Positions 9,215-17,649 of a stretch of 64,000 bases of DNA are shown one piece after another (position 1 is the stretch's first letter; each line of letters begins with the position of its first letter). Source of the DNA: Massilia polaris (GTDB lineage Bacteria > Pseudomonadota > Gammaproteobacteria > Burkholderiales > Burkholderiaceae_D). The stretch covers positions 1-64,000 of the forward strand of contig NZ_JABBGG010000001.1 in assembly GCF_012927275.1 (NCBI RefSeq), read 5' to 3'. A program made the translations under genes and the position numbers. A model generated the notes under the pieces. That model was given only the letters and a program-made list of their open reading frames with translations, searched no databases and had not been told where the DNA came from.

Positions 9215-9344
9215 GGATTCTTTTCTTCGGTTATATGGCGCTGGCTACTGGGCAACACGAACTCGGAAGAGCCCGGCTACAGCTGGCTTGCGATGGTCAG
9301 GACTACTGATGGCGAATTGTAATCAAGGGCGCTCAACCTGTAAA

Positions 9345-9359
9345 TGAGAATCGTTATCA
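9345..9359. promoter_or_regulatory. Fur box upstream of fiu-piuC
   Basis: TGAGAAT-C-GTTATCA fits the 7-1-7 Fur inverted repeat (TGATAAT-N-ATTATCA) with one mismatch per arm. It lies about 130 bases upstream of the fiu start on the minus strand. Confidence 0.85.
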
Positions 9360-9381
9360 ATCGCATTCATGGGTGTTGCGT

Positions 9382-10719
9382 TTAGTATACGTCGCGCTGG
9401 TAGCGGCCTTCGGCGGCGAGCGCTTGGAGCCGTTCGGCGCCGAGGGCGTCCGCCAGCACCGTGTTGACGCCGGCGGCCATGCCCTGCAGGCTGCCGCAGA
9501 CATAGATCGCCGCGCCCTGGTCGACCCACGCGCCGACCTGGTGGGCCCGCAGCGCCAGGGTGTCCTGCACGTAGCGCGGTCCGCCGTCGTCGCGCGAGAA
9601 GGCGAAATTGACCCGTTCGACCAGGCCGTCGCGATGCCAGCCTGCGATCTCGGCGCCGAAGAAATTGTCGGTGGCGGCATTGCGTTCGCCGAACAGCAGC
9701 CAGTTGCGCTTGTTCCCGAGGGCGATGCGCGCGCGCAGGTGCGAGCGCAGGCCGGCGATGCCGGTGCCGTTGCCGATCAGGATCAGCGGCCGGCTGGCGT
9801 TGGCGCCGAGCCGGAAGCGCGTGTGCTGGCGCACCCGCAGGGCGATGGTGTCGGCGCTGGTCGCGCCTTCGCACAGCCAGCCCGAGGCCGCGCCGCGGCT
9901 GCCGTCCTCGTGCACGTGCAGGCGCACCAGCAGTTCGAGGCGGCCATCGGCTGGCACCGAAGCGATCGAATATTCGCGCGGCTGGCCAGGGTCGGGCGGT
10001 GGGCTGACCTGCACCAGGTCGCCGGCTTCCCACGCGGGTAGCGGGCCGCCTGAAGGAACCAGGGACAGCAGGTAGACCGGCGCGCCGGCGCTGCCGGGGT
10101 TCAGCAGCTGGCGCGATTCGATGCGCCAGGATTCGTAGGACGGCGCGTTCCAGTCGGGGGCGTCGGCGGTGCCGGCCAGGTGGCTGAGCTGGCGCTGCCA
10201 GGCATCGATGCCGGCGCCGCGGTCAATCTCGATACGCTCGAACAGCGGCTGCGCGCCGCGCGCCTTGAGTGCGTCGTCGAGCCAGCGGCCGAAGCCGCAG
10301 TAGTTGGCGTAGGTGCTGTCGCCCAGCGCCAGTACCGCGTAGTGCAGCTGGCCGAGCGGCGCGCCGCCGGCGGCGAGTTTGCTGGTAAAGCGCGCCGCGC
10401 TATCCGGCGCATCGCCTTCGCCGTAGGTGCTGGCGATGAACAGGATGCGGCAGCCGTTGGTCAGCACATCCGCTGCGAGGGTGTCGATGCTGGCGCCGCT
10501 GGCCTCCAGGCCAGCGGCGCGCAAGGTGGCCACGGTCTGGCCGGCCAGGTATTCGCCGGTGCCGGTCTGGCTGGCGTAGGCCACCAGCCAGTCGCCGCGC
10601 GCGCCGGATGATGCGGCGCCGCGGCGTCGCATCGAACGGACGATGGTCGCGCACATGCCGGCATATGCCGACAGCAGCAGGGCGGCCGCCGCGATGCGGC
10701 CAGGGTCGATGGTGATCAT
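9382..10719 (-). CDS. Flavodoxin/FNR-type flavoreductase (sulfite reductase flavoprotein-like)
   Basis: 445 residues from the ATG at 10719, which overlaps the stop of apbE (ATGA). An N-terminal membrane anchor (IAAAALLLSAYAGMCATIV) is followed by a flavodoxin-like FMN domain (LVAYASQTGTGEYLA, STYGEGDAPDSA, LALGDSTYANYCGF). An FAD/NADPH-binding FNR domain comes next (REYSIASVPADG, LILIGNGTGIAGLRSHL, YVCGSLQGMAAGV) and the protein ends QRDVY. This matches cytochrome P450-reductase-like flavoproteins found with PepSY membrane proteins. In this iron-regulated operon it probably supplies electrons for ferric-siderophore reduction; that role is inference. Confidence 0.88.
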   Translation of the reverse strand: MITIDPGRIAAAALLLSAYAGMCATIVRSMRRRGAASSGARGDWLVAYASQTGTGEYLAGQTVATLRAAGLEASGASIDTLAADVLTNGCRILFIASTYGEGDAPDSAARFTSKLAAGGAPLGQLHYAVLALGDSTYANYCGFGRWLDDALKARGAQPLFERIEIDRGAGIDAWQRQLSHLAGTADAPDWNAPSYESWRIESRQLLNPGSAGAPVYLLSLVPSGGPLPAWEAGDLVQVSPPPDPGQPREYSIASVPADGRLELLVRLHVHEDGSRGAASGWLCEGATSADTIALRVRQHTRFRLGANASRPLILIGNGTGIAGLRSHLRARIALGNKRNWLLFGERNAATDNFFGAEIAGWHRDGLVERVNFAFSRDDGGPRYVQDTLALRAHQVGAWVDQGAAIYVCGSLQGMAAGVNTVLADALGAERLQALAAEGRYQRDVY

Positions 10720-11717
10720 TGCAGCATCGCGCGGAACGCGCTTGAGGCAAGTTCTTCCAGCTTGCCCGGTGCGCGCAGCAGGAAGCGCGCCGCCAGCTGG
10801 TGCCGTTCGGCGAAGGCCAGGCCTTCTTCCGGGCCCAGAACCGACAGCGCGGTGGACAGGGCATCGGCCGCCATGCACTCGGGATGCAGCACCGTGACCG
10901 ATGCGACGCGGTTGCCGATCGGGTAGCCGGTGCGCGGATCGAGGGTGTGCGACGCGCGCATGTCGCCGTGGCGGAAGTGGCGGCGGTAGTCGCCCGACGT
11001 GGCGACCGACAGGCCGTGCAGCGCGGCCACCGTGGCCTCGCCGCTGTCCTCGCCCGGCACGCCTTCCAGCTCAACCCACCATGGATGGCCGTCGGGCTTG
11101 ACACCGGCGCCGCGCAGCTCGCCTCCTGCTTCGACCAGGTAGTCGCGCACCCCGGCCGCTTCCAGCGTGCGCGCCATTTGGTCCACCGCGAAGCCTTTGG
11201 CGACGGCGGACAGGTCGAGTTCGACGCCGCCGGGCTGCAGCATGCGGCGGGTCACAGGGTCGAAGCGCACGCGCGCGCCATCGGTACGCGCCAGCACGGC
11301 GCGGATCGCGAATTCGGTCGGGACGTGGAATTCCGGCTGGTCGTAACGGCGCCGGGCGCCGAAGCCCCACAGGTTGACCAGCGCGCCGGCACAGGGATCG
11401 TAGGCGCCGGTGCTGGCGCCGCGCACCCACAGCGCGTACGCCATCACGCGCGCGAAGGCCGCCGGCAGCAGGTGCCAGCTGCCGGCGTCGGCGCGATTGT
11501 AGAGGCCGAGGTTGGACCCGGCTTCCCAATGGCTCATTTGCGCCACGACGTCGTCGAGCGCGTTCTGCAGGCGCTGCGCCAGCACGGTATCGAAGCCATC
11601 GGCCAGCACCGCTTTCGCCGACCATGAGGTGCCCATCGACGTGCCGCCCATGGTGGCGATGCGGCCCTCAAGCGGCTCGCCCTCGCGGAGGGTGAGCGGT
11701 ACCAGTACACGGCGCAT
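10716..11717 (-). CDS. apbE: FAD:protein FMN transferase (ApbE family)
   Basis: 333 residues from the ATG at 11717, two bases after the stop of the DUF4198 gene. Family signatures are GGTSMGTSWSAK near the N-terminus, MSHWEAGSNLGLYNRA, ELDLSAVAKGFAVDQMA and the metal/FAD region ASHTLDPRTGYPIGNRVASVTVLHPECMAADALSTAL. ApbE enzymes attach FMN covalently to threonine residues of target proteins outside the cytoplasm. No standard lipobox or Tat signal is apparent, so compartment is uncertain. It is coupled to the flavoreductase downstream; a flavinylated partner in this operon is likely but not identified. Confidence 0.92.
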   Translation of the reverse strand: MRRVLVPLTLREGEPLEGRIATMGGTSMGTSWSAKAVLADGFDTVLAQRLQNALDDVVAQMSHWEAGSNLGLYNRADAGSWHLLPAAFARVMAYALWVRGASTGAYDPCAGALVNLWGFGARRRYDQPEFHVPTEFAIRAVLARTDGARVRFDPVTRRMLQPGGVELDLSAVAKGFAVDQMARTLEAAGVRDYLVEAGGELRGAGVKPDGHPWWVELEGVPGEDSGEATVAALHGLSVATSGDYRRHFRHGDMRASHTLDPRTGYPIGNRVASVTVLHPECMAADALSTALSVLGPEEGLAFAERHQLAARFLLRAPGKLEELASSAFRAMLQ

Positions 11718-11719
11718 GC

Positions 11720-12538
11720 TTATTCCGGCAGCACTTCGAGCGTTGCCGAGTACGAGTAGCGGCGCGGGTTCGGGCCTTTCGGCGACTCGCCCTTGGCCAG
11801 TCCGGCCGGGTAGCTCGCGCTCATCCAGTACATGCCGCCGGCCGGCAACTGCACGGTGGCTTCGCCGTTGGCGTCGGTACTCAAACGGATCTCGCCCAGC
11901 ACGCCGCGATGGCGAACGCCGCCCGGCACCAGCGAGAACGGGAAGTTCGCCAGCGCTTTGCCGTCGAGGGTGAAGCGCCATTTGGCGGTCTCGCCGGCGC
12001 GCAGTTCGTTCGGATGCGTGACCGGCACCATCTCCAGGCCGCTGCCGCTTGGCTTGAGCGCGCCGTTGCTCGGCTTGGTCGCGGTGATGAAGGTTTCCAT
12101 GCGCGTCTGCGTGATGGTGGTCTGGAGGTCCTGGGCATTGGCCGGCACCTGCTTGGCGAACGCTTCTTCCGGCCCGCGCCAGCGGCGCGTCTCGCTGCCT
12201 TCCTTCCAGCTTGCCATCATGTTCTTGCTGGCCATGCTGACCTTGTACGTGCCCGGCTTCGGCAGCTTCAGGTCGAAGCTGCTGCGCGACTTCAGGCTGG
12301 CCGCTTGCGGCGCAGGCGTCACCACGCCATCGGGGTCGGTCACCACGGCGCCGTCGAACTTGAGGGCGATGTGATCGAACTCGAACAGTTCTTCGGAAAC
12401 GGCGCCGTCGATGATCACGACCGGCTCCTTGCCGTCGACCTGGGTCAGGGAAGGCATCAGCCAAGGACGGTGTGCGCTGGCTTGCAGCGACAGGGTGGCC
12501 AGTACGGCGGCCAGCAGGACGTTTTTAGTATGGTTCAT
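11720..12538 (-). CDS. DUF4198 periplasmic protein
   Basis: 272 residues with a clear signal peptide (VLLAAVLATLSLQASA) followed by the typical DUF4198 mature start HRPWLMPSLTQV. The C-terminal half reads as an Ig-like beta-domain (ADGETAKW-like strands, ATVQLPAGGMYWMSASYPA). DUF4198 members are commonly found beside PepSY, DUF2271 and TonB genes of metal-uptake clusters. Their exact job is unknown; metal carriage or docking of a periplasmic complex has been suggested by context. Confidence 0.85.
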   Translation of the reverse strand: MNHTKNVLLAAVLATLSLQASAHRPWLMPSLTQVDGKEPVVIIDGAVSEELFEFDHIALKFDGAVVTDPDGVVTPAPQAASLKSRSSFDLKLPKPGTYKVSMASKNMMASWKEGSETRRWRGPEEAFAKQVPANAQDLQTTITQTRMETFITATKPSNGALKPSGSGLEMVPVTHPNELRAGETAKWRFTLDGKALANFPFSLVPGGVRHRGVLGEIRLSTDANGEATVQLPAGGMYWMSASYPAGLAKGESPKGPNPRRYSYSATLEVLPE

Positions 12539-12550
12539 TTCTGGCTCCGT

Positions 12551-13066
12551 TTATTTGCTGACCGTAAGGCTGACCGCGCCCAGTTCTTCCTTGCCGCTCG
12601 CGCTCAGCACTTGGCCCGGCTTGGCCGGCAGCGTGAACGGAATGCGTACCAGCTCGCGGCCGCCGGCTTCGCGCGCGGCCTCGATCACCAGCTTGTAGTC
12701 GCCGGCCGGCAGCTTGTCGATTTGCGTGCGCGCCGGGCCGAAGCTCATGCTCTGCGCGCCGCTGGCGCGGGTGGCGCCCGAGACGCCGTCCATCGGCAGT
12801 TCCAGTTCGCGGCCGGCCTTGCGCCACCACGTGCGCAAGTCCTTGACCCACTTGGTGCCGCCGTTGTCCTTCTTCTTGACGTCGTACAGCACGGCCATGT
12901 TGGCGGCGACGCTCTGGTCGGCGCGCTCGAGCCAGATGGCGACGTAAGGACGGTGGTATTCGGCCACGTTCAGCTGCGGGATCTCGAACTTGACGGTGAG
13001 GTCGGCGGCGACCGCCCAGCTACTGAGCATCGGAAGGGTTAACGCCAGCGTGTGTTGTAGTTTCAT
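12551..13066 (-). CDS. DUF2271 periplasmic protein
   Basis: 171 residues. The signal peptide MKLQHTLALTLPMLSSWAVA is followed by a beta-rich domain beginning ADLTVKFEIPQLN and containing HRPYVAIWLERAD, TKWVKDLRTWWRKAG and DGVSGATRASG, which define DUF2271. It lies between the PepSY membrane protein and DUF4198 in one operon. A target threonine for ApbE flavinylation may be present in the DGVSGATRAS stretch, since S/T-G-A-T sequences are used as acceptors. This is a guess, because the usual D-x2-T/S-G-A-T/S context is only approximately matched. Confidence 0.85.
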   Translation of the reverse strand: MKLQHTLALTLPMLSSWAVAADLTVKFEIPQLNVAEYHRPYVAIWLERADQSVAANMAVLYDVKKKDNGGTKWVKDLRTWWRKAGRELELPMDGVSGATRASGAQSMSFGPARTQIDKLPAGDYKLVIEAAREAGGRELVRIPFTLPAKPGQVLSASGKEELGAVSLTVSK

Positions 13067-13076
13067 GGAGCGAGGT

Positions 13077-13721
13077 CTAGTGGATGAAAAGGAGGGCGAT
13101 CAGAACAGGGGCGACGATGCCGAAACCGACCACCGGCCAGGTCGCGGGGCGGTTGGCGGCGTGCAGCTTGAGGATCAGGAAACCGGTAATCGAAAACACC
13201 AGGGAGGCGATCGCGAAGATGTCGATGAACCAGCTCCACACCGGGCCGGTGTTGCGGCCCTTGTGCAGGTCGTTGAGCCAGGAGATCGCGCCGCGGGAGG
13301 TCGTCTCGTATTCGGCGGCGCCGTCGATGCCGATGCGCAGCCAGGCGTCGCCGCCGGGGCGCGGCAGCGGCACGTAAGCATCCTCGGGGCTCCACTCGGC
13401 CTCGATGCCGGCGACGTCGATGCCGAAGGTGCTGCGCACCCAGCCTTCGACGGCGGGCGGCAGCGGGGCGCTGTCGTCGGCATGTTGTTCTGCGCTCTTC
13501 GCCATGCGCGCGTGCAGCGGCGCCGGCAAGGTGGCCTTGCGGTTGCTGACCTGCGGCTTCGATTCGATCTGGGTGGCGTGGTTGAGGGTGAAGCCGGTCA
13601 CGCTGAACATCAGCATGCCGAGCAGGCACAGCGAGGCGCTGATCCAGTGCCATTGGTGGAGCGTCTTGAGCCACACGGCGCGGCCGGCGCCGGGCAGTGC
13701 GGAGGGGGGAGAAGGTGGCAT
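13077..13721 (-). CDS. PepSY-associated TM-helix membrane protein
   Basis: 214 residues, first gene of the iron-linked operon. The N-terminal helix carries LKTLHQWHWISASLCLLGMLMFSVTGFTLNH, a typical PepSY-TM beginning with conserved His. A periplasmic domain of ~90 residues is followed by two further membrane segments (WFIDIFAIASLVFSITGF, WPVVGFGIVAPVLIALLF), with the SWLNDLHKGRNTGPVW motif before them. Such proteins are thought to pass electrons across the membrane, possibly through haem or flavin. A Fur box lies 34 bases upstream of the start. Confidence 0.9.
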   Translation of the reverse strand: MPPSPPSALPGAGRAVWLKTLHQWHWISASLCLLGMLMFSVTGFTLNHATQIESKPQVSNRKATLPAPLHARMAKSAEQHADDSAPLPPAVEGWVRSTFGIDVAGIEAEWSPEDAYVPLPRPGGDAWLRIGIDGAAEYETTSRGAISWLNDLHKGRNTGPVWSWFIDIFAIASLVFSITGFLILKLHAANRPATWPVVGFGIVAPVLIALLFIH

Positions 13722-13754
13722 TGGATCGTTATTATTAAAATTCGTTATTGCGAA

Positions 13755-13769
13755 TAATAACTATTCTCA
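13755..13769. promoter_or_regulatory. Fur box upstream of the PepSY operon
   Basis: Read on the minus strand, TGAGAAT-A-GTTATTA fits the 7-1-7 Fur repeat with three mismatches in total. The site lies in an AT-rich patch 34-48 bases upstream of the PepSY start codon, a normal place for Fur repression. Confidence 0.75.
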
Positions 13770-13796
13770 TTTGGATCGTCAACGCCTCATTGCAAG

Positions 13797-14804
13797 TTAG
13801 GCAGCAGTTGTCGCCCGCGTCTCGCGCAGCCATGCGGCCACGCCCGGGAAGCAGGGATAGTCGGCGGTGATGACGTAGGTCGGGATCCTGCTGAGGTAGG
13901 CGGCGAAGCGGCCCTTTTCCTCGAAGCGGCGGCGAAAGCCGGACGCATCGAATGCGGCGCCAAGGCGCGGCACGATGCCGCCGCCGATGTAGATGCCGCC
14001 CATCGCGCCCAAGGTCACCGCGAGGTTGGCGGCGACGGTGCCGAGCATCTCGCAGAAGCATTCCACGGTTTCAACGCATAATTCGCAGGTGCCATCCAGC
14101 GCCAGTGCGATGATTTCGGCGGCAGGACGCGATGCCGGGTGGCCGGCGCGCGCGGCCAGCGCGCGGTACACCAGTTCGAGCCCGCCGCCCGACATCAGCC
14201 GCTCCGCCGATACGTGCGGGAACGCCTTCCACGCGAAGCGCAGCACGTCGATTTCGCGTTCATTGGCAGGGGAGAAGGTGGCGTGGCCGCCCTCGCTGTC
14301 GAGCGCGTTCCAGCCGTCGCCCGAAGGCACCAGTCCAGAGACGCCCAGCCCGGTGCCGGCGCCGAGCAGGCCGATCACGCCGGAGGCAGCAACGCCGCCG
14401 CCGACCTGGCGCTTGTGCTCCGGTCCCAGCAAGGGCAGGGCCAGCGCCAGCGCCTTGAAATCGTTGATGACGCCGAGGCGCGCCAGGCCGAACTCCTGCC
14501 GCACCGCCTCGATCGAGAACTGCCAGTGGTGGTTGGTCATGCGGACCAGGTCGCCGTTGACCGGATTGGCGACCGCGATCGCCGCGGCTTCCGGCATTCC
14601 GTGCGCGGCGACGGCAGGATCGGCCAGGTAGCTGCGCATCGCATCCTGCAAGGTCGGATAGCGTGTGCACGGCAGCACGCGCACGCAGTCGAACCGGCCG
14701 GGCGCGGTTTCGAGCGCAAAGCGGGCATTGGTGCCGCCGATATCGGCCAGCAGGGATGGACGGTCGACGGACGGTGTCGCGTGCATGATCAGGTCAGAGT
14801 GCAT
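13797..14804 (-). CDS. glk: Glucokinase
   Basis: 335 residues from the ATG at 14804; a second in-frame ATG at 14786 is also possible, and neither has a clear ribosome site. The ATP/glucose signature LLADIGGTNARFALE is near the N-terminus. Further family blocks are AAIAVANPVNGDLVRMTNHHW, VINDFKALALALP, GAGTGLGVSGL, DSEGGHATFSP and MGGIYIGGGIVPRLG. The protein is an E. coli Glk-type enzyme making glucose-6-phosphate. It follows the sugar TonB receptor gene, past its terminator, and would use the free glucose released by the GH65 phosphorylase. Confidence 0.94.
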   Translation of the reverse strand: MHSDLIMHATPSVDRPSLLADIGGTNARFALETAPGRFDCVRVLPCTRYPTLQDAMRSYLADPAVAAHGMPEAAAIAVANPVNGDLVRMTNHHWQFSIEAVRQEFGLARLGVINDFKALALALPLLGPEHKRQVGGGVAASGVIGLLGAGTGLGVSGLVPSGDGWNALDSEGGHATFSPANEREIDVLRFAWKAFPHVSAERLMSGGGLELVYRALAARAGHPASRPAAEIIALALDGTCELCVETVECFCEMLGTVAANLAVTLGAMGGIYIGGGIVPRLGAAFDASGFRRRFEEKGRFAAYLSRIPTYVITADYPCFPGVAAWLRETRATTAA

Positions 14805-14823
14805 GTTGAAAAAAAACGAAGGT

Positions 14824-14855
14824 GAAAAAAAGGGCAAGGCGCTTAGCCTTGCCCC
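14824..14855 (-). terminator. Terminator after the TonB receptor gene
   Basis: On the minus strand GGGCAAGGC pairs with GCCTTGCCC across a five-base loop and is followed by a long T run. It sits between the receptor stop (14889) and the glk start, so glk would depend on read-through or its own promoter. Confidence 0.85.
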
Positions 14856-14888
14856 AACCCTTGGAACGGGAGGACTTTTAACGACTGT

Positions 14889-17336
14889 TTAGAAGCGGTA
14901 CATCACCGATGCTTCAACAGCGCGGCCGAAAATCGGACGGGCGTTGATCGGGCCGCTGCTCTGGGCGCCGGTGAGGCGCGAATTACCCTCGGTCAGGCCA
15001 AGCTCGTTGGACAGGTTGGTGCCCGCGACACGGAACTCCCAGTGATCGCCCACCGTTGCCAGCACGCCGGCGTCGAAGGTCTTGTAGGACGGCAGGTAGG
15101 ACAGGTTGGCCTGGTCGGCCCAGCGGTCGCCGATATGGGTGTAAGTGGCGTACAACTTGAGCGCGTTGTCGCCGAGCGGGATGCGGTAGCTCGGGGTCAG
15201 GCGGAACTGCAGCTGGGGCTGGCGCTGCACGTCGTTGCCGGAGATGGCCGGGTTGTCCTTGTACTCCGATTTCTGGTAGTTGCCGGTGAGGGTGACTTGC
15301 AGGTTGGTGATCGGGCGCACCGCCAGTTCGAACTCGACGCCGTGGCCTTTCGAGCCGCTGACCGAATTGAGCACCGCATCGGTGGTGATCTGCTGGAACG
15401 AGATGCCGCTGAAGTCGGTGAAGAAGGCGTTGATGTAGGCGCTGTACAGCGGGGTCGCCGTCTTGAAGCCCACTTCATACTGCGACACTTCCGGCGTCGG
15501 CACGCCGTTGCGGTCGTTCAGCGCGGCCTGCGTACCGGCGTTGCGCATGTCGTCGAAGAAGATGAAGGTGTGGCCCTTGTTGGCGCGGGCGAACAGGCTG
15601 GCGTTCTCGGACAGCTTGAACAGCGCGCCGGCGGTGAACGAATTGACGCTGTCGTCGCGGTCCAGCTGCGTGAAGGTACCGGTCGTCATCGAGGTGCCGT
15701 TGTTGTAGACGGTCAGCGGATTGTTGTCCGTGTCACCCGATTTCAGGTTCGAGATCGACGCGTGCAGGCTCTGCTTTTCACGGCGCGCGCCGACGTCCAG
15801 CTTGATGCGCTCGTTGACCTTGAACTCGTCGGCGATGAACACGGCCGTGTTGTCGCCCTTGTAGGACGCGGTCGGCGCGTAGAACACGTTGCCGTCGACG
15901 CCGCGGTTCGACACGATCACGCCGTTGTTCAGGCGCACGTCGATCAGGCTGGCGTTCGGGGTGGCGGTCATCAGGTGGCTGTTACCCAGGTACCACTCGT
16001 CGTTCGACTTGTAGTTCGCGTGGTAGATGCCGGCGGTAAACGTGTGGTTCTTGATCAGCTCACGGCTGGCGCGGAACTCGTTGGTGAACGACTTGAGCTG
16101 CTTCTCCACCGACCACAGGCCGGCCTGCACTACCTGCTGGTCAGGTGCGACGGTGCCGCCCTTCACATAGGTCATGGTGCCCGAGCCGGCGGCAGCGCCC
16201 GGGTTGTGGTTGGCGTTGGCGGTGGCCAGGTAGGCGGCGGCACTGACCGGGTTGTTACCGGTGAACATGGAGATCGTGTTCAGGTCGCCGTCGAAGTAGT
16301 TGGCCTTGTTCGACAGGTCCCAGCCGCCGATCTTTTGCTCGTAGTTGAGGCCGAAGACGGTAGCGTCCATGCCGCGTCCGTCGGCCAGGTCGCGCGTCAG
16401 GGTCTTGCCCGGCGCTGCGTCGATGGTGAAGATGCGCATCTCTTCGCTCATCAGGGTGCCGGTCAGCGGGTCGAAGCCCGGGAATTCGGTGATGGTGCGG
16501 CCATTGTTCGACGAGATCAGCGGCACGCCGGTGTAGAAGGCGTTCTTGTCCTTGGTCGTGCGCACGTAGGCGGTCACTTCGCCGCCGTCGAGCGTACGGG
16601 TGAGGGACGCGGTCAGCTGGTGGCCGTCGTCGGCCTTGAATTGCGGGTCGCGCACGCCGTGCGATTCGCGCACGAAGCCGCCGACGGTGCCGTACCAGCC
16701 ATCGGCGATCTTGCCGCCGAAGAAGCCGTCGACTCGGCGCAGGTCGCCGGTGCCGGCGGTAAAGCGGAGGGTGCGTTCAGGCGTGTCGCTGCCTTTTTTC
16801 AGGATGAAGTTCATGGTGGCGCCTGGCTGGCCCACCGAATAAATGGTGCTCGGGCCGCCGCGCAGCACTTCGACGCGCTCGATGGTGTCGTCCAGGCGGA
16901 AGGCCGAGGTGCCTTCGAAGAACGACAGCACTGGAACTGGGTAGATCGGGTTGCCGTTCAGCTGCACCGAGACGAAGGGCGAATCGCTGCCCGACGGGAA
17001 GCCGCGCACTTCGACGTTGGCGCCCGACTGCCCGCCGGTCGATTCCGCATACACGCCCGGCACCAGCTTGAGCACGTCCGCGGTGCTGCTAGGCGAGGCC
17101 GACTTGAGCTGTTCCTCGGTGGCGGTGGTGATCGAGAAGCTGGTGTCGATCTTGCGCGTGCCCGATGCCGACGCGGTACCGGTCACGACGACCTGCTGGA
17201 TTTCAGCCTGTACGCCTTGCTGGGCAGCGGCGGTGGCTGGCGTCCCGGGCTGCTGGCCGGCTGCCTGGGCCTGGCTGACCAGGGTGAGGACTGCCAGTCC
17301 GATCGAGGACAGCAGGAACTGCTTCTGACTTTTCAT
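14889..17336 (-). CDS. TonB-dependent receptor, predicted alpha-glucoside uptake
   Basis: 815 residues with a signal peptide (IGLAVLTLVSQAQA) and a TonB-box-like IQQVVVTGTASASG. The plug has DVLKLVPGVYAESTGGQSG, VEVRGFPSGSDSPFVSVQLNG and ERVEVLRGGPSTIYSVGQPG. The barrel ends with an aromatic residue (EASVMYRF). It is divergent from a LacI-family gene and shares the operator cluster at 17521-17575, next to a GH65 phosphorylase and sugar permease. The predicted substrate is therefore a glucose disaccharide or oligosaccharide (maltose, trehalose, kojibiose or nigerose type). The exact sugar cannot be decided here. Confidence 0.9.
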   Translation of the reverse strand: MKSQKQFLLSSIGLAVLTLVSQAQAAGQQPGTPATAAAQQGVQAEIQQVVVTGTASASGTRKIDTSFSITTATEEQLKSASPSSTADVLKLVPGVYAESTGGQSGANVEVRGFPSGSDSPFVSVQLNGNPIYPVPVLSFFEGTSAFRLDDTIERVEVLRGGPSTIYSVGQPGATMNFILKKGSDTPERTLRFTAGTGDLRRVDGFFGGKIADGWYGTVGGFVRESHGVRDPQFKADDGHQLTASLTRTLDGGEVTAYVRTTKDKNAFYTGVPLISSNNGRTITEFPGFDPLTGTLMSEEMRIFTIDAAPGKTLTRDLADGRGMDATVFGLNYEQKIGGWDLSNKANYFDGDLNTISMFTGNNPVSAAAYLATANANHNPGAAAGSGTMTYVKGGTVAPDQQVVQAGLWSVEKQLKSFTNEFRASRELIKNHTFTAGIYHANYKSNDEWYLGNSHLMTATPNASLIDVRLNNGVIVSNRGVDGNVFYAPTASYKGDNTAVFIADEFKVNERIKLDVGARREKQSLHASISNLKSGDTDNNPLTVYNNGTSMTTGTFTQLDRDDSVNSFTAGALFKLSENASLFARANKGHTFIFFDDMRNAGTQAALNDRNGVPTPEVSQYEVGFKTATPLYSAYINAFFTDFSGISFQQITTDAVLNSVSGSKGHGVEFELAVRPITNLQVTLTGNYQKSEYKDNPAISGNDVQRQPQLQFRLTPSYRIPLGDNALKLYATYTHIGDRWADQANLSYLPSYKTFDAGVLATVGDHWEFRVAGTNLSNELGLTEGNSRLTGAQSSGPINARPIFGRAVEASVMYRF

Positions 17337-17649
17337 CGTTTTACTCTCTTCTTATGGTGTGAAAATCCGTCTCCCGGACCAGCCGGCCGCCCCTTGCGCG
17401 GCCGCCGAACATCGTGCTGTCCCTGGTCTTTAGCCTTGCGTGCTGCCTTGCAGCTTGCTTGCCCGTGCACCGGTTTGGTGCCGTGTTGCACTGAAAAAGG
17501 CAATCCATTGAATCAAGAAATGATATCGATGTCAATTAAAATGTTATCGATGTCACTAAAATGGTATCGATATCATTTTTAGGTTGCAAGCAAACTAAAT
17601 CTGTCATAATGCATCGGTAACGTTGTTTATCCACGATGGGTTGAGCTGA
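17337..17649. other. Divergent promoter region of the sugar regulon
   Basis: A 313-base region with no gene. Its right part (17500-17600) is AT-rich and holds the three operators listed separately. The left part (17380-17480) is GC-rich 5' untranslated sequence of the receptor mRNA, without an obvious stable structure. Confidence 0.7.
17521..17575. promoter_or_regulatory. Three phased operators for the LacI-family regulator
   Basis: Three near-identical 14-base palindromes TGRTATCGATRTCA-type lie at 17521-17534 (TGATATCGATGTCA), 17542-17555 (TGTTATCGATGTCA) and 17562-17575 (TGGTATCGATATCA). They share a central ATCGAT. The spacing is 21 and 20 bases, two helical turns, so all three face the same side of the DNA. 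They sit between the divergent receptor and lacI-type genes. Assignment to that regulator is inference from position and symmetry. Confidence 0.8.

Noticed and set aside
7712-9322. A 536-residue open frame antisense to fiu
   Set aside because: Same GC-driven mirror effect; it also runs over the fiu start region.
15042-17582. An 846-residue open frame antisense to the sugar TonB receptor
   Set aside because: Mirror frame of a high-GC gene; no recognisable domain, while the sense frame has signal peptide, plug and barrel.
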